Assembly: GCA_030426085.1 (NCBI GenBank)
Contig: JAUHYW010000014.1
Coordinates: 1-64,000 of the forward strand
Direction of reading: 5' to 3'
Source of the DNA: a bacterium
GTDB taxonomy: Bacteria > Myxococcota_A > Bradymonadia > UBA7976 > UBA1532
DNA: 64,000 nucleotides
The position numbers were made by a program, and so were the translations under genes. The notes beneath the pieces were generated by a model. It saw only the letters and a program-made list of their open reading frames with translations. It had not been told where the DNA came from and did no database searches. Below, piece by piece: positions 18,341 to 29,700 of this stretch (position 1 is the stretch's first letter; each line of letters opens with the position of its first letter).

Positions 18341-19006
18341 CTAGTAGAACAGGGCTTCGAGCATGGTGGCGACGGCGAAGCAGGTGAGCTGGCCGAAGGC
18401 GCGCGCCGGCTGGTCGGACTCGGCCTCGGCCGCCTCCCAGAACCCGGACAGCGCGGCGATCTCGTCGGGGGTGGCGTCGCGCCGCAGGATGCGAGCGATC
18501 AGATCGGCGGCGACGCCCTCCCGGGTGGCCGGATCGGTGGCGCCGGCCAGCGGGCCGAAGATCGCGGCGGTCGCCGGATCGGCGAAGTCGGCGTCGACCC
18601 GATGGGTGCAGGCCGAGAGCGCGACCCGGTCGATGGCCATCGCGGCGCTGACCGGGGGCACCGGCAGCGGCTCGTCGATGCCGATCTCGTAGGGCTCGAC
18701 GCCCCCGAGCGCGATGAGGTGCACGTCGTCGACGCAGTCGTAGAGCCCCAGCTCGGTGCACAGGCCGTCCCGGGGCAGCTCGAGCGCCGCGGCGAGGTCG
18801 CGGGCGTAGCGCTGGCCGCCCTTGAACTTCACCCGGGCCTTGCTGGACGGGATGATGCCCTGGGGTTCGACCGGGGGCTCGGGCTCCGGCTCGGCCGTCG
18901 GGGGTTCGGGGGTCGCCGGTTCTTTCGAGTCGTCGCACGCCGGCAGGCCGAAGGCGACGAGGCCGATCAGGAGCAAGCGCGCGGCGCGGGTGGGATCAAG
19001 GAACAC
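18341..19006 (-). CDS. Lipoprotein of the DUF1501/cytochrome operon
   Basis: Encodes 221 residues. The signal peptide ends in a good lipobox (Leu-Pro-Ala-Cys, about residue 24), then a Pro/Glu/Thr-rich tether of about 30 residues. The folded part has paired Cys (CTELGLYDCVDD), a middle Cys (ALSACTHRVD) and a C-terminal LTCFAVATMLEALFY segment. It looks like a detached homologue of the C-terminal helical region found in larger DUF1592-type proteins; that comparison is by eye. The start is GTG 19006, which overlaps the upstream gene by 11 bp and points to coupled translation. No catalytic motif or haem motif is present. It may be an accessory or partner of the diheme protein. Confidence 0.8.
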   Translation of the reverse strand: MFLDPTRAARLLLIGLVAFGLPACDDSKEPATPEPPTAEPEPEPPVEPQGIIPSSKARVKFKGGQRYARDLAAALELPRDGLCTELGLYDCVDDVHLIALGGVEPYEIGIDEPLPVPPVSAAMAIDRVALSACTHRVDADFADPATAAIFGPLAGATDPATREGVAADLIARILRRDATPDEIAALSGFWEAAEAESDQPARAFGQLTCFAVATMLEALFY

Positions 19007-20450
19007 CGTAGGCCTCCGTCTCGATGAGGGCGTGCAGCATGCGCTCGACGCGGTACTCGTGGGTGGTCATCAGGCCCCGCCACAGGGTCTCGAACTCGGC
19101 CTGCTCTTCGGGGCGGGGGCTCTCGCCCATCATCAGCTTCCAGTAGTCGAGCACGGTGGCCCGGGCGAAGGCCTCGCTGTCGGCGGCGACCCGGGCCCAC
19201 TCGATCAGATCGGCCACCGGCTCGCCGAAGAGGCGCCCTTCTTCGGGGGTCTCGATGATGCGCGGGCTGTCGGTCTCGGTGAACGCCTCGAGCCGGGTGC
19301 TGTTGTAGCGGAAGGGCAGCCGGAACGAGCCGGTGCCCCCCTGGATGCCCTCGTAGCGGCTGAAGGGGTAGGTCAGCGGGTCGAGCGTCGAGTGGCACCG
19401 GGCGCACTCGGGGGCGGTCACGCCGCGGTCGTCGTAGTCCTGGGGCTCGCCCTCGACGGGGAAGAGGCCCTCGAGCCGCGAGATGTCGTAGCCGAGGAAC
19501 GCCCGGTACGCCTGGGCGGCGGCGGTGCGGGGCAGGGCGGTGAACATGATCTGGCTCATGAGGAACCAGCGATGGGTCAGCAGGCCGGCCCGGAACGGTT
19601 CGAAGACGAGCTGGCCGACGGTCTGCCCCCGGTTGTTGAAGTCGTCGAGCCCGGCCGGGTTGAACGGGGTGTAGACGGTGGGCGCGCCGCCGCCGCCGGT
19701 GCGGCTGACGTAGTACCGGCCGGTGAGCACGTCGCGCACGTCGCGGTCGTCGGTCTGGGTGTAGACGAAGAAGGCGTAGTCGTCGTTGTAGTCGGCCAAC
19801 GGGATGTCGCCGGCGCCGTCGCCGCTCTTGATCGACTTGAGCGGGGCGATCTTGCGGTTGGCCAGGTTCCAGACGACGCCGTCCTTGCCCCGCCACCACT
19901 CGGTCTCGAGGCAGGCGTCGAGCGCGGTGTGCAGCGCGGCGAGGCGGTCGTCCTCGGCTTCGAAGGCGGCGATGGCGTCCCGGGTGGGGGAGTGGCCGCA
20001 GACGTCGAGGTGCAGCTTGCGGAAGGCGTAGACCGGGTCGAAGTTGCAGACGTCCCAGCCGTTGGCCGCCACCGAGCGGGGGCAGTCGCCGACGACCGGG
20101 CGGCTGCGGGGGTCGGCGGGGCCGGTGCCGGTGAGCAGCTCTTCGAGGTTGTCGAAGCCGTCGCCGTCGGCGTCGAGGGTCTCGACTGCGGTGAGCGCGT
20201 CGGGCAGGGCGTCGAGGAAGTCGGCGTCCGACAGCGGGCGGTCCTCGGCCGGGGCGAGGGCCTGCTCGATCTGCACCCCGTAGACGTTTCGTCCCGGTGG
20301 GGCGGTGTGGCAGGTCTCGCACAGCGCCGGCCCCGAGGCGCAGGCCGGCGCCTCGGGGTAGGCGGCGCAGAACGCCGAGGGCGCCACCGGCTTGGCGGTG
20401 GCGGGTCCGGCGAGGGCCAGCAGGGCCATCGCGGCGAGTGTTCGGGTCAT
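18996..20450 (-). CDS. Secreted diheme c-type cytochrome-like protein (DUF1588/DUF1592 type)
   Basis: Encodes 484 residues with a signal peptide (about 1-19, ending Ala-Thr-Ala). Two c-type haem sites are visible: CETCH at 44-48 and CARCH at 349-353, the second in the CARCHSTLDPLTYPFSRYE context typical of DUF1588-like proteins. Between them lies a calcium loop of the thrombospondin type 3 form (DADGDGFDNLEE, residues 93-104). Proteins of this kind pair with DUF1501 or DUF1552 genes in Planctomycetes and Myxococcota, but their role is unknown. ATG 20450 has GGAG 5 bp upstream. It is first in the operon, divergent from the giant TPR/LytM gene across a 345-bp region. Confidence 0.87.
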   Translation of the reverse strand: MTRTLAAMALLALAGPATAKPVAPSAFCAAYPEAPACASGPALCETCHTAPPGRNVYGVQIEQALAPAEDRPLSDADFLDALPDALTAVETLDADGDGFDNLEELLTGTGPADPRSRPVVGDCPRSVAANGWDVCNFDPVYAFRKLHLDVCGHSPTRDAIAAFEAEDDRLAALHTALDACLETEWWRGKDGVVWNLANRKIAPLKSIKSGDGAGDIPLADYNDDYAFFVYTQTDDRDVRDVLTGRYYVSRTGGGGAPTVYTPFNPAGLDDFNNRGQTVGQLVFEPFRAGLLTHRWFLMSQIMFTALPRTAAAQAYRAFLGYDISRLEGLFPVEGEPQDYDDRGVTAPECARCHSTLDPLTYPFSRYEGIQGGTGSFRLPFRYNSTRLEAFTETDSPRIIETPEEGRLFGEPVADLIEWARVAADSEAFARATVLDYWKLMMGESPRPEEQAEFETLWRGLMTTHEYRVERMLHALIETEAYGVP

Positions 20451-20538
20451 GACTGCTCCATGAGGTGGACGGGGCCGATGTCGACAACCGGCCGAGGCGC
20501 CGCAGGTTGCGCGGCCGGCGAAAGTTTCTCGCCCCGCG

Positions 20539-20559
20539 CGCGATCGAACATTGATCGCG
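20539..20559. promoter_or_regulatory. Inverted repeat, candidate operator facing the cytochrome operon
   Basis: CGCGATC at 20539-20545 and GATCGCG at 20553-20559 are exact inverse complements with a 7-nt A+T-richer spacer (GAACATT). The site is 89 bp upstream of the ATG at 20450. The binding protein is unknown, and in GC-rich DNA a 7-bp match can arise by chance. Confidence 0.35.
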
Positions 20560-20625
20560 GGCGGGCAGATCGATCAAGGATGGGAGAAGAGAGATCCGCC
20601 GGGGGGTCGTCGGACGCGCTCTGAA

Positions 20626-20647
20626 CCTACGTGTGCACACATGTAGG
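20626..20647. promoter_or_regulatory. 22-bp near-perfect palindrome, candidate operator
   Basis: Half-sites CCTACGTGTG (20626-20635) and CACATGTAGG (20638-20647) are inverse complements with one mismatch around a central CA. The dyad ends 18 bp before the -35 element of the proposed promoter of the giant gene and 176 bp from the divergent start at 20450. Size and symmetry fit a dimeric helix-turn-helix regulator. No known operator was recognised. Confidence 0.5.
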
Positions 20648-20665
20648 AAATAATGCGCAAACCCG

Positions 20666-20694
20666 TTGAGCCCGATACCCGAACACGGTACTTT
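20666..20694 (+). promoter_or_regulatory. Candidate sigma-70-type promoter of the giant gene
   Basis: TTGAGC (20666-20671), a 17-bp spacer and TACTTT (20689-20694) give a reasonable -35/-10 pair, which would start transcription near 20701 and leave a leader of about 95 nt. Transcription data would be needed to confirm it. Confidence 0.4.
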
Positions 20695-20795
20695 GCCGAG
20701 GGCTCGCCGTCGAGCCCGGGCCGCAGCGTGCGCGCCGCGCGGTCTTCAGAGGACACCGACCCCGACCCGTCGCGCCCGGGTCGCCGTGATTGCCC

Positions 20796-23700
20796 ATGCT
20801 GCTCGTCTGCCCCGACTGCAGCCATCGTTATCGCATCCCCGCCGGGGATGACGGGCGCGTTCTGCGCTTCGCCTGCCGCAAGTGCGGCGCCGCCATCGAC
20901 AGCCGCCAGCACCGGTCCGAAGACGCGCTGCCCACGCTCGCCGAGGGCTCGGGCTGGCTCGTGATCCACGGGGGCCGGGCGAGCGGCCCGTTCGATACGC
21001 GGGCGCTGGTCGGCATGGCCCGCGCCCGCCGGTTCGGCGCCCGGTCGCTGGTCTGGTCCGATGGCGCCGAGGCGTGGAACGTGGCCGGCAACACCCCGCC
21101 GCTGGGGCCGGCCCGCGCGGTGGCCTGGTGGGTCAAGATCGACGACGCCGAGGTGGATCCCATCGTGGCCGGGCTGGGGCAGGTCCTCGCCGCGCGCCCC
21201 GGTCACGGGCCGTCGGTGGACGCGCTGGAGAAGCTGATTCGGGTCGGCCGGGGCGGCGCGGCGGCGCGGGCGCACTTCGAGCGGGCGCTGCTGGACGGCG
21301 GCGAGCGGCGGCGGCTGGTGGACGTGCTGGAAGATCGGCTGGCGCTGACCGACGCCCGCGCCGATCGGGTGGCGCTGCGGGCGCGCATCGGCGGGCTGTA
21401 CGAGGCGCTGGGCGAGCCGGCGGCGGCGGCGGCGGCCTACGCCGAGGCGCTGCGCGACACGCCTCACGAGCTGGCTTTGATCGAAGGGCTCCTGCGCACG
21501 AGCGAGGGCGACGCGACACACCTGATCCGGCGGCTCGAGGGGGCGATCGACGGCCTCGACCCCGAAGAGGCGGCCCGCGTCCGGCTGCGTATCGCCCGGA
21601 TCCACGCCGACGGGGATCGGCCCGAGGCGGCGCTGACCGCCCTGGACACCGTCGACACCCACATCAGCGGCCCCGAGGCCCGCGCCCTGCGGGTCGAGCT
21701 GTACCGCCGCCTGGCGCGCTGGCCGGCCCTGGCCGCGCTGTACGCCGAGATCGCGTCCGAGACCACGGGGGGCGAGCGACGCGACGCCCTGCGATCGCTG
21801 GCCGAGCTGTTGGGCGGCACGCTCGGCGATCCGGCGGCGGCTGCGGCGACCTGGGCCACCCTGGCCGACGAGTGGCCCGAGGACGACGACGCCGTCGAGC
21901 GCCTCGCCGCGCTGGTCGGCGCCCACCCCGAGCTGGACGAGCCGGCGGCGATCCTGGACCGTACGCTGGAGACCCGGGGCGACTGGGCCGGGGTGTACGC
22001 CCTGCGCGCGGGGCGCATCGATCACGCGCCGCCGGGCTCGGCGCGGGCGGGGGCGATGGCCGCGCTGGCCGCGCTGTGCGTCGAGCGGCTGGGGGACGCG
22101 CCGGCGGCGTACACCTGGGCTGCGCGGGCGGTCGCCGAGCGGCCATACGCCGAGGACTACCGCCGCCTGCACGCCGAGCTGGCCCGGGCCGCCGAGCGGC
22201 TGTCGGCGTGGGTCGACGCGGCGGTGGCGGCGTTCGAGGCCGATCCGGCGCTGGTCGATGTGTACGTCGAGGCGGCGGCCTCGATGCCCCTCTCGGATGT
22301 GGATCGCGAGCGCCTGCACCGGGCGGTGCTGCGGCTCGCCCCGGGCCATGACGAGGCGTTCGCGGTGCTGCGGGCGATGGCCGATGGCCCCCAGCGGCTG
22401 CACGCCCTGATCGACGCTCGGCTGGCCGTCGCCCCGGACGAGCGGCGGGCGCTGCTGGCCGAGCGGGCGGCGATCGAGGCCGGGCCGCTGGCCGATCCCG
22501 AGCGGGCGTGGGCGACGTGGGGCGTGCTGCTCGACAGCGGGCCCGATCGGGCGGCGCTCGAAGCCCGGCTGGCGCTGGCCGAGCGGTTGGAGGATCCGGC
22601 GCGGCGGCTGGGCGCGCTCGACGCGCTGCGGGCGGTCGAGGCGGACGCCGCGCGGCGGCTGACGCTGGATCGGGCCGCGGCCCGGCTGGCGGGCGAGCTG
22701 GGTGATGCGGCCGACGCCATCGCCCGGTGGGAGGCGATCTTCGAGTCGGGGGCGGGCGATCCGGCCGAGTCCGTCGACGCGCTGGTCGAGCTGTGCGCCG
22801 CGGCGGGCGACGACGCGGGCTGCATCCGGGCGCTGGAGCGCCGCCGGGCGCTCGTGGGCGCGCTGGCGTCGGCCGATCTGCGCCGGCTGGCCGCGCTGTA
22901 TCACCGGGCGGGGCAGCGCGAGCCGGCCCGGGCGGCCTTTCGGGTCCTGGTCGACCGCGATCCGACCGACGACGACGCGCTGGACGGGCTCGAGGCGGCC
23001 TCCGACGACCCCCGGGATCATTTCGAAGTGGCGGTCCTGCGGCTGGCGCGGGCCGACGACAAGGGGACCGCGCTGGCCGCGCTCGTCCCGCTGGCCGACG
23101 CCGTCGCCGAGGATCGGGCGGGGCTGATCTTCGCCGCGGCGTCGGTGGTGCACACCGGGGACGACGCCGGCGCCGGGCGTCAGATCGAGCTGCGCATGCA
23201 GCCCGATGCGCGGCCGCTGCTCATCGACGCCTGGGGGCAGGCCGCCGCGGCTCACGGGCACGCCGCGCTGTATCGCCGACGCGCTGGCTGGTGCGAGGCG
23301 GCGGGGCGCGCGACCGACGCCCGGGCCGACTGGCGGATGGCCTGCGCCGCCGACCCCGAGGATCCGTCGAGCTGGCGGGCGCGCATGCGGCTGGCCGAGG
23401 GCGTGGGCGACATCGACGAGGTGTTGCTGTGCCTCGACGCGCTGATCGATCTCGACGACGCCCGCCCGCTCTATCGGCGGCGGGGCGCGCTGCTGGCCGA
23501 GCAGGGTCGGACGGCCGACGCCATCGAGGCCTGGCGCGCGGCTCGCTGCCCCGACGATCCGAAGGCCGACGCGCCGGCGCTCGACGCGCTCATCGATCTC
23601 TACGACCCGACGGATGACCGCGAGGCGCTGGCGGCGGCCCTCGACGAGCGGGCGCGCATCGCCGAGGCGTCGGGGGAGGCCGTGGCCGGCGATCTCGCCG

Positions 23701-26700
23701 CGCGGCAGGCCCGGCTGGCCGAGGCCGACAACCGGATCGAGGCCGCCATCGCCGCCTGGGAGCGGGCGCTGGATCTGGGATTCGCGCCGACGACCGCGCT
23801 GGCGGCGCTGGAGCCGCTGTATGCCATCGAAGGGCGCATCGACGATCAGGCCCGGACGCTCGGCCGCCACATCGCGCAGGTCGAGGGGGCCGAGCGGCGG
23901 GCGCTGCGGGCGCGGCGGGCGCGGCTGCTGACGCTGGCGGGGGACGCCGAGGGCGCGCTGTCCGAGTGGGACGCGACCCTGGCCGAGGCGCCGGGCGACC
24001 TCGACGCGCTGTGGGCGGCCTATGAGCTGCGGGTCGAGCGGGGCGACTGGCCCGAGGCGGTCGAGTCGGCCCGGCGCCTGCTGGCCACGCTGCCCGCCGA
24101 TGACCCGCGCTCCGACGCGCTGTGCCGGGCGCGGGCCCGGGCGCTGGTCGATCCGCTCGATCGGCCGGCCGAGGCGGTCGACGCGTGGTCGGCGGTGCTC
24201 GCCCGGGCGGCGGGCGACAGCGAGGCGCTGGACGCGCTCGAGGCGCTGTACGCCCGGCTCGACGACCCCGCCGGGCTCGTGAGCACCCTGGAGCGCCGCC
24301 GGGCGCGGGGCGAGCGGCCGGACGGGGCGCTGCTGCGGCGCATCGGCGCGCTGCGGGTCGATCGCCTGGGCGACGCCGACGGCGCGCTGGCGGCCTTCGA
24401 CGGGGCGCTGGCGCTGGATCCGGGGGACGGGGCGGCGTTCGAGCGGGCGGTCGCGATCCTGGACGCGCGCGCCGACGCGGCCGGCGCCCTGGACCGCATC
24501 GAGCGCCACGTCGCCCACGCGCCCGAGCCCATCGCGCTGCACGCCCGGGCCGCAGCGCTGGCCGAGCAGTTGGAGCGCCCCGAAGCGGCCCTGGCCCACG
24601 TCGCCGCCGCCATGCGGGCCGGCGGGCGCGACGCTGACTTCGGCGATGTGGCCGAGCGGCTGGCCGGGCGGGGCGCAGGCTGGGAGACCCCCGCGGCCGC
24701 GTGGGAGGCGGCGCTGGCCGACGTGCGGGGCACGCCCGCGTCGCTGCCGCTGCATCGGCGGTTGATGGCCTGGGCCCGGGATCCGCTGGCCGACGCCCCG
24801 CGCGCGCTGCGCCACGCGGCCGGCGTGCTCGCGCTGGAGCCGGCGGACGTCGAGGCGCTCACGGTCCGGGCCGACTGCGGCGCCGAGCCGGCCACCGTCG
24901 CCGAGGCGCTGGGGCGGCTGTATTCGATCTCTGAGGACGGGCGCGGCCGGCGGGCCCGGCGGCTCGGCGCGCTCCATGCCGGCCCGCTGGATGATCCGGC
25001 CCGGGCCGCCCATTGGTTCGAGCGCGCGCTGGAGGCCGATCCGACCGACAGCGAGGCGCTGGCCGGGCTGGGCGAGGTGTACCGGGGCGACGAGAACTGG
25101 CCCGCGCTGCGCATCGTGCGGCTGCGGCAGGCCGACCGGGTGCGGTCCGATCTCGAAGCGGGGCGGGGCTCGCTCGAGGTCCACGCGGCGCTGCTGGCCG
25201 AGGCCGCCCGGCTGAGCGCCCGGCTCGGCGCCCCGGGGCAGGCGCTGGATGATTGGGCCGAGGTCCTCGGCGTCGATCCGCGGCACGCCGAGGCGCTGAG
25301 CGAGGCCCGGGCGCTGCACCGGGCGGCGGGGGACTGGGCGGCCGCGGTCGAGCTCGGCGAGCGGCTGCTCGAGCAGGTCGAGGACGGCGATCTGCGGCGG
25401 GATCAGGCGCGCATCCTCGACGAGCGGCTCGACCGGGCCGAGCCGGCGATCGCCGCGTGGCGGGCCCTGCTGGCGGCCGCGCCCGATGATCCCGAGGCGC
25501 TGGCGGCCCTCGACCGCCGCTTCACGCTGGCCGGCGCGCCCGGCGAGCTGGCCGGCATCCTGACCGCCCGGCTGAGGCTCGACCCCGAAGACGCGGATCT
25601 GTGGGTCCGGCTGGGCGTGGCCCGGCGGGCCGTGGGTGACATCGAGCGGGCCCGGGCCGCCTTCGACGAGGCGCTGAGCCGGGCGCCCACCCACCAGGAC
25701 GCGTTCGAGGCGGGGCTGGCGCTGGCAGCGGGGCCGGCCGAGGTGCTCGATCGCATCGAGGCCCACCTCGCGCATACCGATCCTGGCGCGCGCCACGCTC
25801 TCGGGCTGCACGCCCGGGCGATCGACGCGGCGCTGGCGGCGGCGCCGGCCCGCGCGGTGCCTCACCTCGCGGCGGCCCTCGCCGCCACCCGGGACGACGC
25901 CCGCTTCGGGCCGCCGGCCGAGCGGGTGGCCGCGGCGACGGGTGAGCGGGCGCCCGTGATCGAGGCGTGGCGCGCGGCGGCCGTCGAAGCCGACCGGCGC
26001 GAAGCGCTGCCGCTACACCGTCGGATTCTGCGCTGGTCCACCGAGCGCCCCGACGACGCCGCGCCCCACGCCGAGGCGCTGCTCGTCGCCGATCCCGACG
26101 ACGTCGAGGCGCTGACCGCCCTCGGCCGGGCCAGCGACCCCCGGATCCGGGCCGACGCGCTGGCCCGGCTGCACCCGCTGACCGACGAGGCCGACCAACG
26201 CGCCGAGCGGGCCGCGGCCGTCGCCGACATCCACGCCCACGCGCTGGACGACCCCCGAGCGGCGGTCGGGTGGTACGAGTCGGCGCTGGCCGACCGCCCC
26301 GACGACCCGGCGCTCCTCGACCGGCTGGCCGACGCCCACCGCGCCGCCGGCGATCGCTTCGCGCTGTGCCGCACCCACCGCCGTCAGGCCGCCGCCGCCC
26401 GCGGGGCCGCGCGGATCGCCTTCCGCGCCGAGGCCGCCCGGCTGGCGACCGCTCTGGGGGATCCCCACGCCGCCCGCGATTGGGCCGCGGTCCTGGCCGA
26501 CGCCCCGGATCACCGCGAGGCGCTCGAAGCCGCTCTGGATCTCGCGCGCCAGCGGGGCGACGCCGCGGCGATGATCGACCTCGGCGACCGCCTGTTGGCG
26601 CTCGTGGCGCCCGACGAGCCGGCGCGCCCCGAGCTGCTGCGGGCCCAGGCCCGACTGCTCGCGGCGTCCGAGTCGCGGTCCGAGCGGGCCATCGATCTGT

Positions 26701-29700
26701 GGCGGGCGGTGCTCGACGCGGCGCCGGGCGACGCCGAGGCGCTGGACGCGCTCGACGATCTATACGGCGCGGTCGGCGACGCCCACGGCCTCCTGGCGGT
26801 GCTCGACGCGCGCCGCGCCGGCCGCCCGGCGCCCGGGTTGCTCGTGCGCAGCGGCGACATCCGGCGGGCGGAGCTGGGCGACGACCGGGGCGCGCTGGCC
26901 GATTACGACGCCGCGCTGGCCGCCGACCCGCTGCACGGCGAGGCGTTCGACCGGGCCTGCGCGCTGTGCGCCGCGCTGGGCGACACGGCGGGGGAGCTGG
27001 ACCGCATCGAGGCCCGGCTCGAGCGGGTCGAGGCCGCGACCGCGCGGGGCGCGCTGCGCGAGCGGGCGGGGGCGTTGGCCGAGCGCTCGGAGCGGCCCCC
27101 GGCGGCCCTCCGCCACTGGTCGGCCGCGGCCCGGCTCACCGGGGACGACGCCCGCATCGGCCCGACGGTGGAGCGGCTGGCGGCCGAGACCGGCGACTGG
27201 GCCACCCCCGCGGCGGCGTGGCGCGCGGCGCTCATCGGGCGCTCGGCGGCCGACGCGCTGCCCCTCCGCCGGCGCCTGCTGGCCTGGGCCCGTGGCCCGC
27301 TGGCCGACGAGGCCGAGGCCCGGGTGCACGCCGAGCACATCCTGGCCCTGGCGCCGACCGACCGCGACGCGCTCGAGGCTTCGGCCGAGGCGGCGGCCAA
27401 CCCCGCCGAGCGCATCGCCGCGCTGAGCCGGCTGCACGCCATCGCCGAGGCCCCCGCCGAGAGGGCCGCGCTGGCCCGCGAGCTGGGCCGGCTGCACGCC
27501 GCCGATGCCCCCGGCCGGGGCGCGCGCTGGTTCGAAGCCGCGCTGGACGCCGACCCCACCGATCGCGCCGCGCTGGAGGGCCTGGCCGAGCTGCACCGGG
27601 CCCGCGACGCCCGGGCGCCGCTGCTGGCGGTCCGATTGCGGCAGGCCGAGCTCGACGGCGACGCTCGCTGGCTCGTCGAGGCGGCCCGGCTCGCCGAGCA
27701 GCTCGGGCGGCTGGACGAGGCGACGACGCTGTGGCAGCGGGTGGTCGGCGCGGCCGACCCCGACGGCAGCGTGGAGGCGCTCGACGGCGAGCTGTCGGTC
27801 GACCACGCGCTGCGGGCCTTGACCCGCCTGCTCGACGGTCAGGCCCGCTGGGCCGAGCTGGACGACGTCCTCGCGCTGAGGATCGAGCAGGCCGACGCCG
27901 AGACCCGGCGGACTCTGTGGCGCCGACGGGCCGCGCTGGCCGCCGAGCGCCTGGATGATCCCGAAGCGGCGCTGGCCGCGTGGCGGGCGATCCTGGCCGA
28001 CGACCCCGACGACGAAGAGGCGCTGTGGGCCGCGCTGGCGTCGAGCGAGGGCCCCGATCGGACCGCGCTGCGGCGGCGGCTGGTCGCGCGGCTGCCGGCG
28101 GGGGACGAGCGGCGGATCGAGCTGCTGCGGGCGCTGGCTCGCGAGGCCGGGCCCCGCAGCCGCGCTCGGGCGTGGGCCGCGGTGCTGGAGGACGCCCCCG
28201 GCGACGCCGAGGCCCTGGACGCGCTGGAGGCCGCCTGCGAGGCCGCCGAGGACTGGCCGGCGCTGGTGCGGGTCCTGCTCGAGCGGGTGGGCGACCCCCC
28301 GAGCGACGCCGGGCGCCTGTTGCGGGTGGCCCGCCTGCGCGACGAGCGGCTGGGCGACCCCCGGGCGGCGGCCGAGGCCTACGCCGCGCTGCTCGGGCTG
28401 ACCCCCGACGACGAGGACGCCTTCGCCCGCCTCGTCGAGCTGTACATCGCCGCCGGTGATCCCGCCGCCGCGCTGGCCCGCATCGAATCCCGCCTCGACC
28501 GGACCCGCGATCCCGCCGCGCGCCTCGCGCTGCACCGGCGGGCGGCCGAGCTGGCCGACGCCCGCCTGGGCCGCCCGGCCGAGGCCCTGGCCCACATCTG
28601 CCGGGCCTTCGCCGAGTCCCGGGACGACGCCCGCTTCGGCCCCGAGGCGGCCCGGCTGGCGCGCCAGCTCGACGACTGGACGGCCCCGGTCGCCGCCTGG
28701 AGCGGCGCGATCGACGGCGTCCCGGCGGCGGCCGCCCTGGCCCTGCACCTGCGCCTCGGCGGGTGGGCCGCCGGCCCGATGGGCGACCCCCGCCTCGCCC
28801 GGCGCCACTACCGCGCCGCGCTGGCGCTCGAGCCCGGACATCACGAGGCCCTGCGGGCGCTGGCCGCGCTGGCCGAGGACGACCCCGCCGATCGGGCCGA
28901 GGCGCTCGAGGGGCTGTTGGCCGCGGAGGCCGACCCCGAGGCTCGCCGGGCGCTGGCGGTGCGGCTGGGCGACCTCTACGCCGGCCCGCTGGCCGATCCC
29001 GATCGGGCGGTGGCCCGCTACCGCGCCGCGCTGGACGGGGTGGACGACGCCGAGGCCCTGGCCGGGCTGGCCCGGGTGCACGCCAGCCGGGGCGCCTGGG
29101 CCCCGCTGCTCGCCGTGCGGGCCCGCCAGATCACCCGGCTGGACGGCCCGGCCCGGGCGGCGACGCGGGTCGAGATGGCCCGACTGGCCGAGCGGCTGGG
29201 GCGGGTCGACGCCGCGATCGAGGCGTGGCGGACCGCGATCGAGGAGGGGGCCGATCCCCACGCGGCGCTGCCGGCCCTCGACGCCTGGCTGACCGCGCAC
29301 CGCCGCTGGGCTCCGCTGGCCGATGTGATCATCCGCCGGATCGCGCTCGCCGCCGGCGACCGCTCCACCGAGCGCGCGCTGCGGGCCCGGCTGGCCGCGC
29401 TGCGGGCCGACCGCCTCGACGACCCCGAGGGCGCCCGCGCCGAGTGGGCGGCCCTGCACCGCCTCGACCCCCGCGATCGGGAGGCCCTGCGCGCCTTGCG
29501 GGCCCTGGCCGACGGGCCCGAGGCCCGGGTCGAGGCCAACCGGCGCTTGCTCGACGCGCTGCCCGGCGGCGACCCCGACCGGGGCCCGCTGCGCCGGGAG
29601 ATCGCCCGGATCTGCACCCGGCCGCCGCCCGCGGGCCTCGACCGCCCGGCGGAGGCCATCGCGGCGTGGCAGCTCATCCTCGACGAGACCCCGGGCGACG

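Larger units (their letters stand above)
20451..20795. other. Divergent promoter region between cytochrome operon and giant gene
   Basis: The 345-bp region holds no gene. It contains a 7-bp-arm inverted repeat (20539-20559), a 22-bp near-perfect dyad (20626-20647) and a plausible sigma-70-like promoter for the plus strand (20666-20694). The central part around 20640-20660 is the most A+T-rich stretch of the neighbourhood (AGGAAATAATG), as expected for a promoter region. Confidence 0.7.

Noticed and set aside
20574-25865. A 1,763-codon antisense frame covering the start of the giant gene and its promoter region
   Set aside because: It runs through the divergent regulatory region and overlaps the N-terminal zinc ribbon. 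Composition is the usual Arg/Gly-rich shadow.
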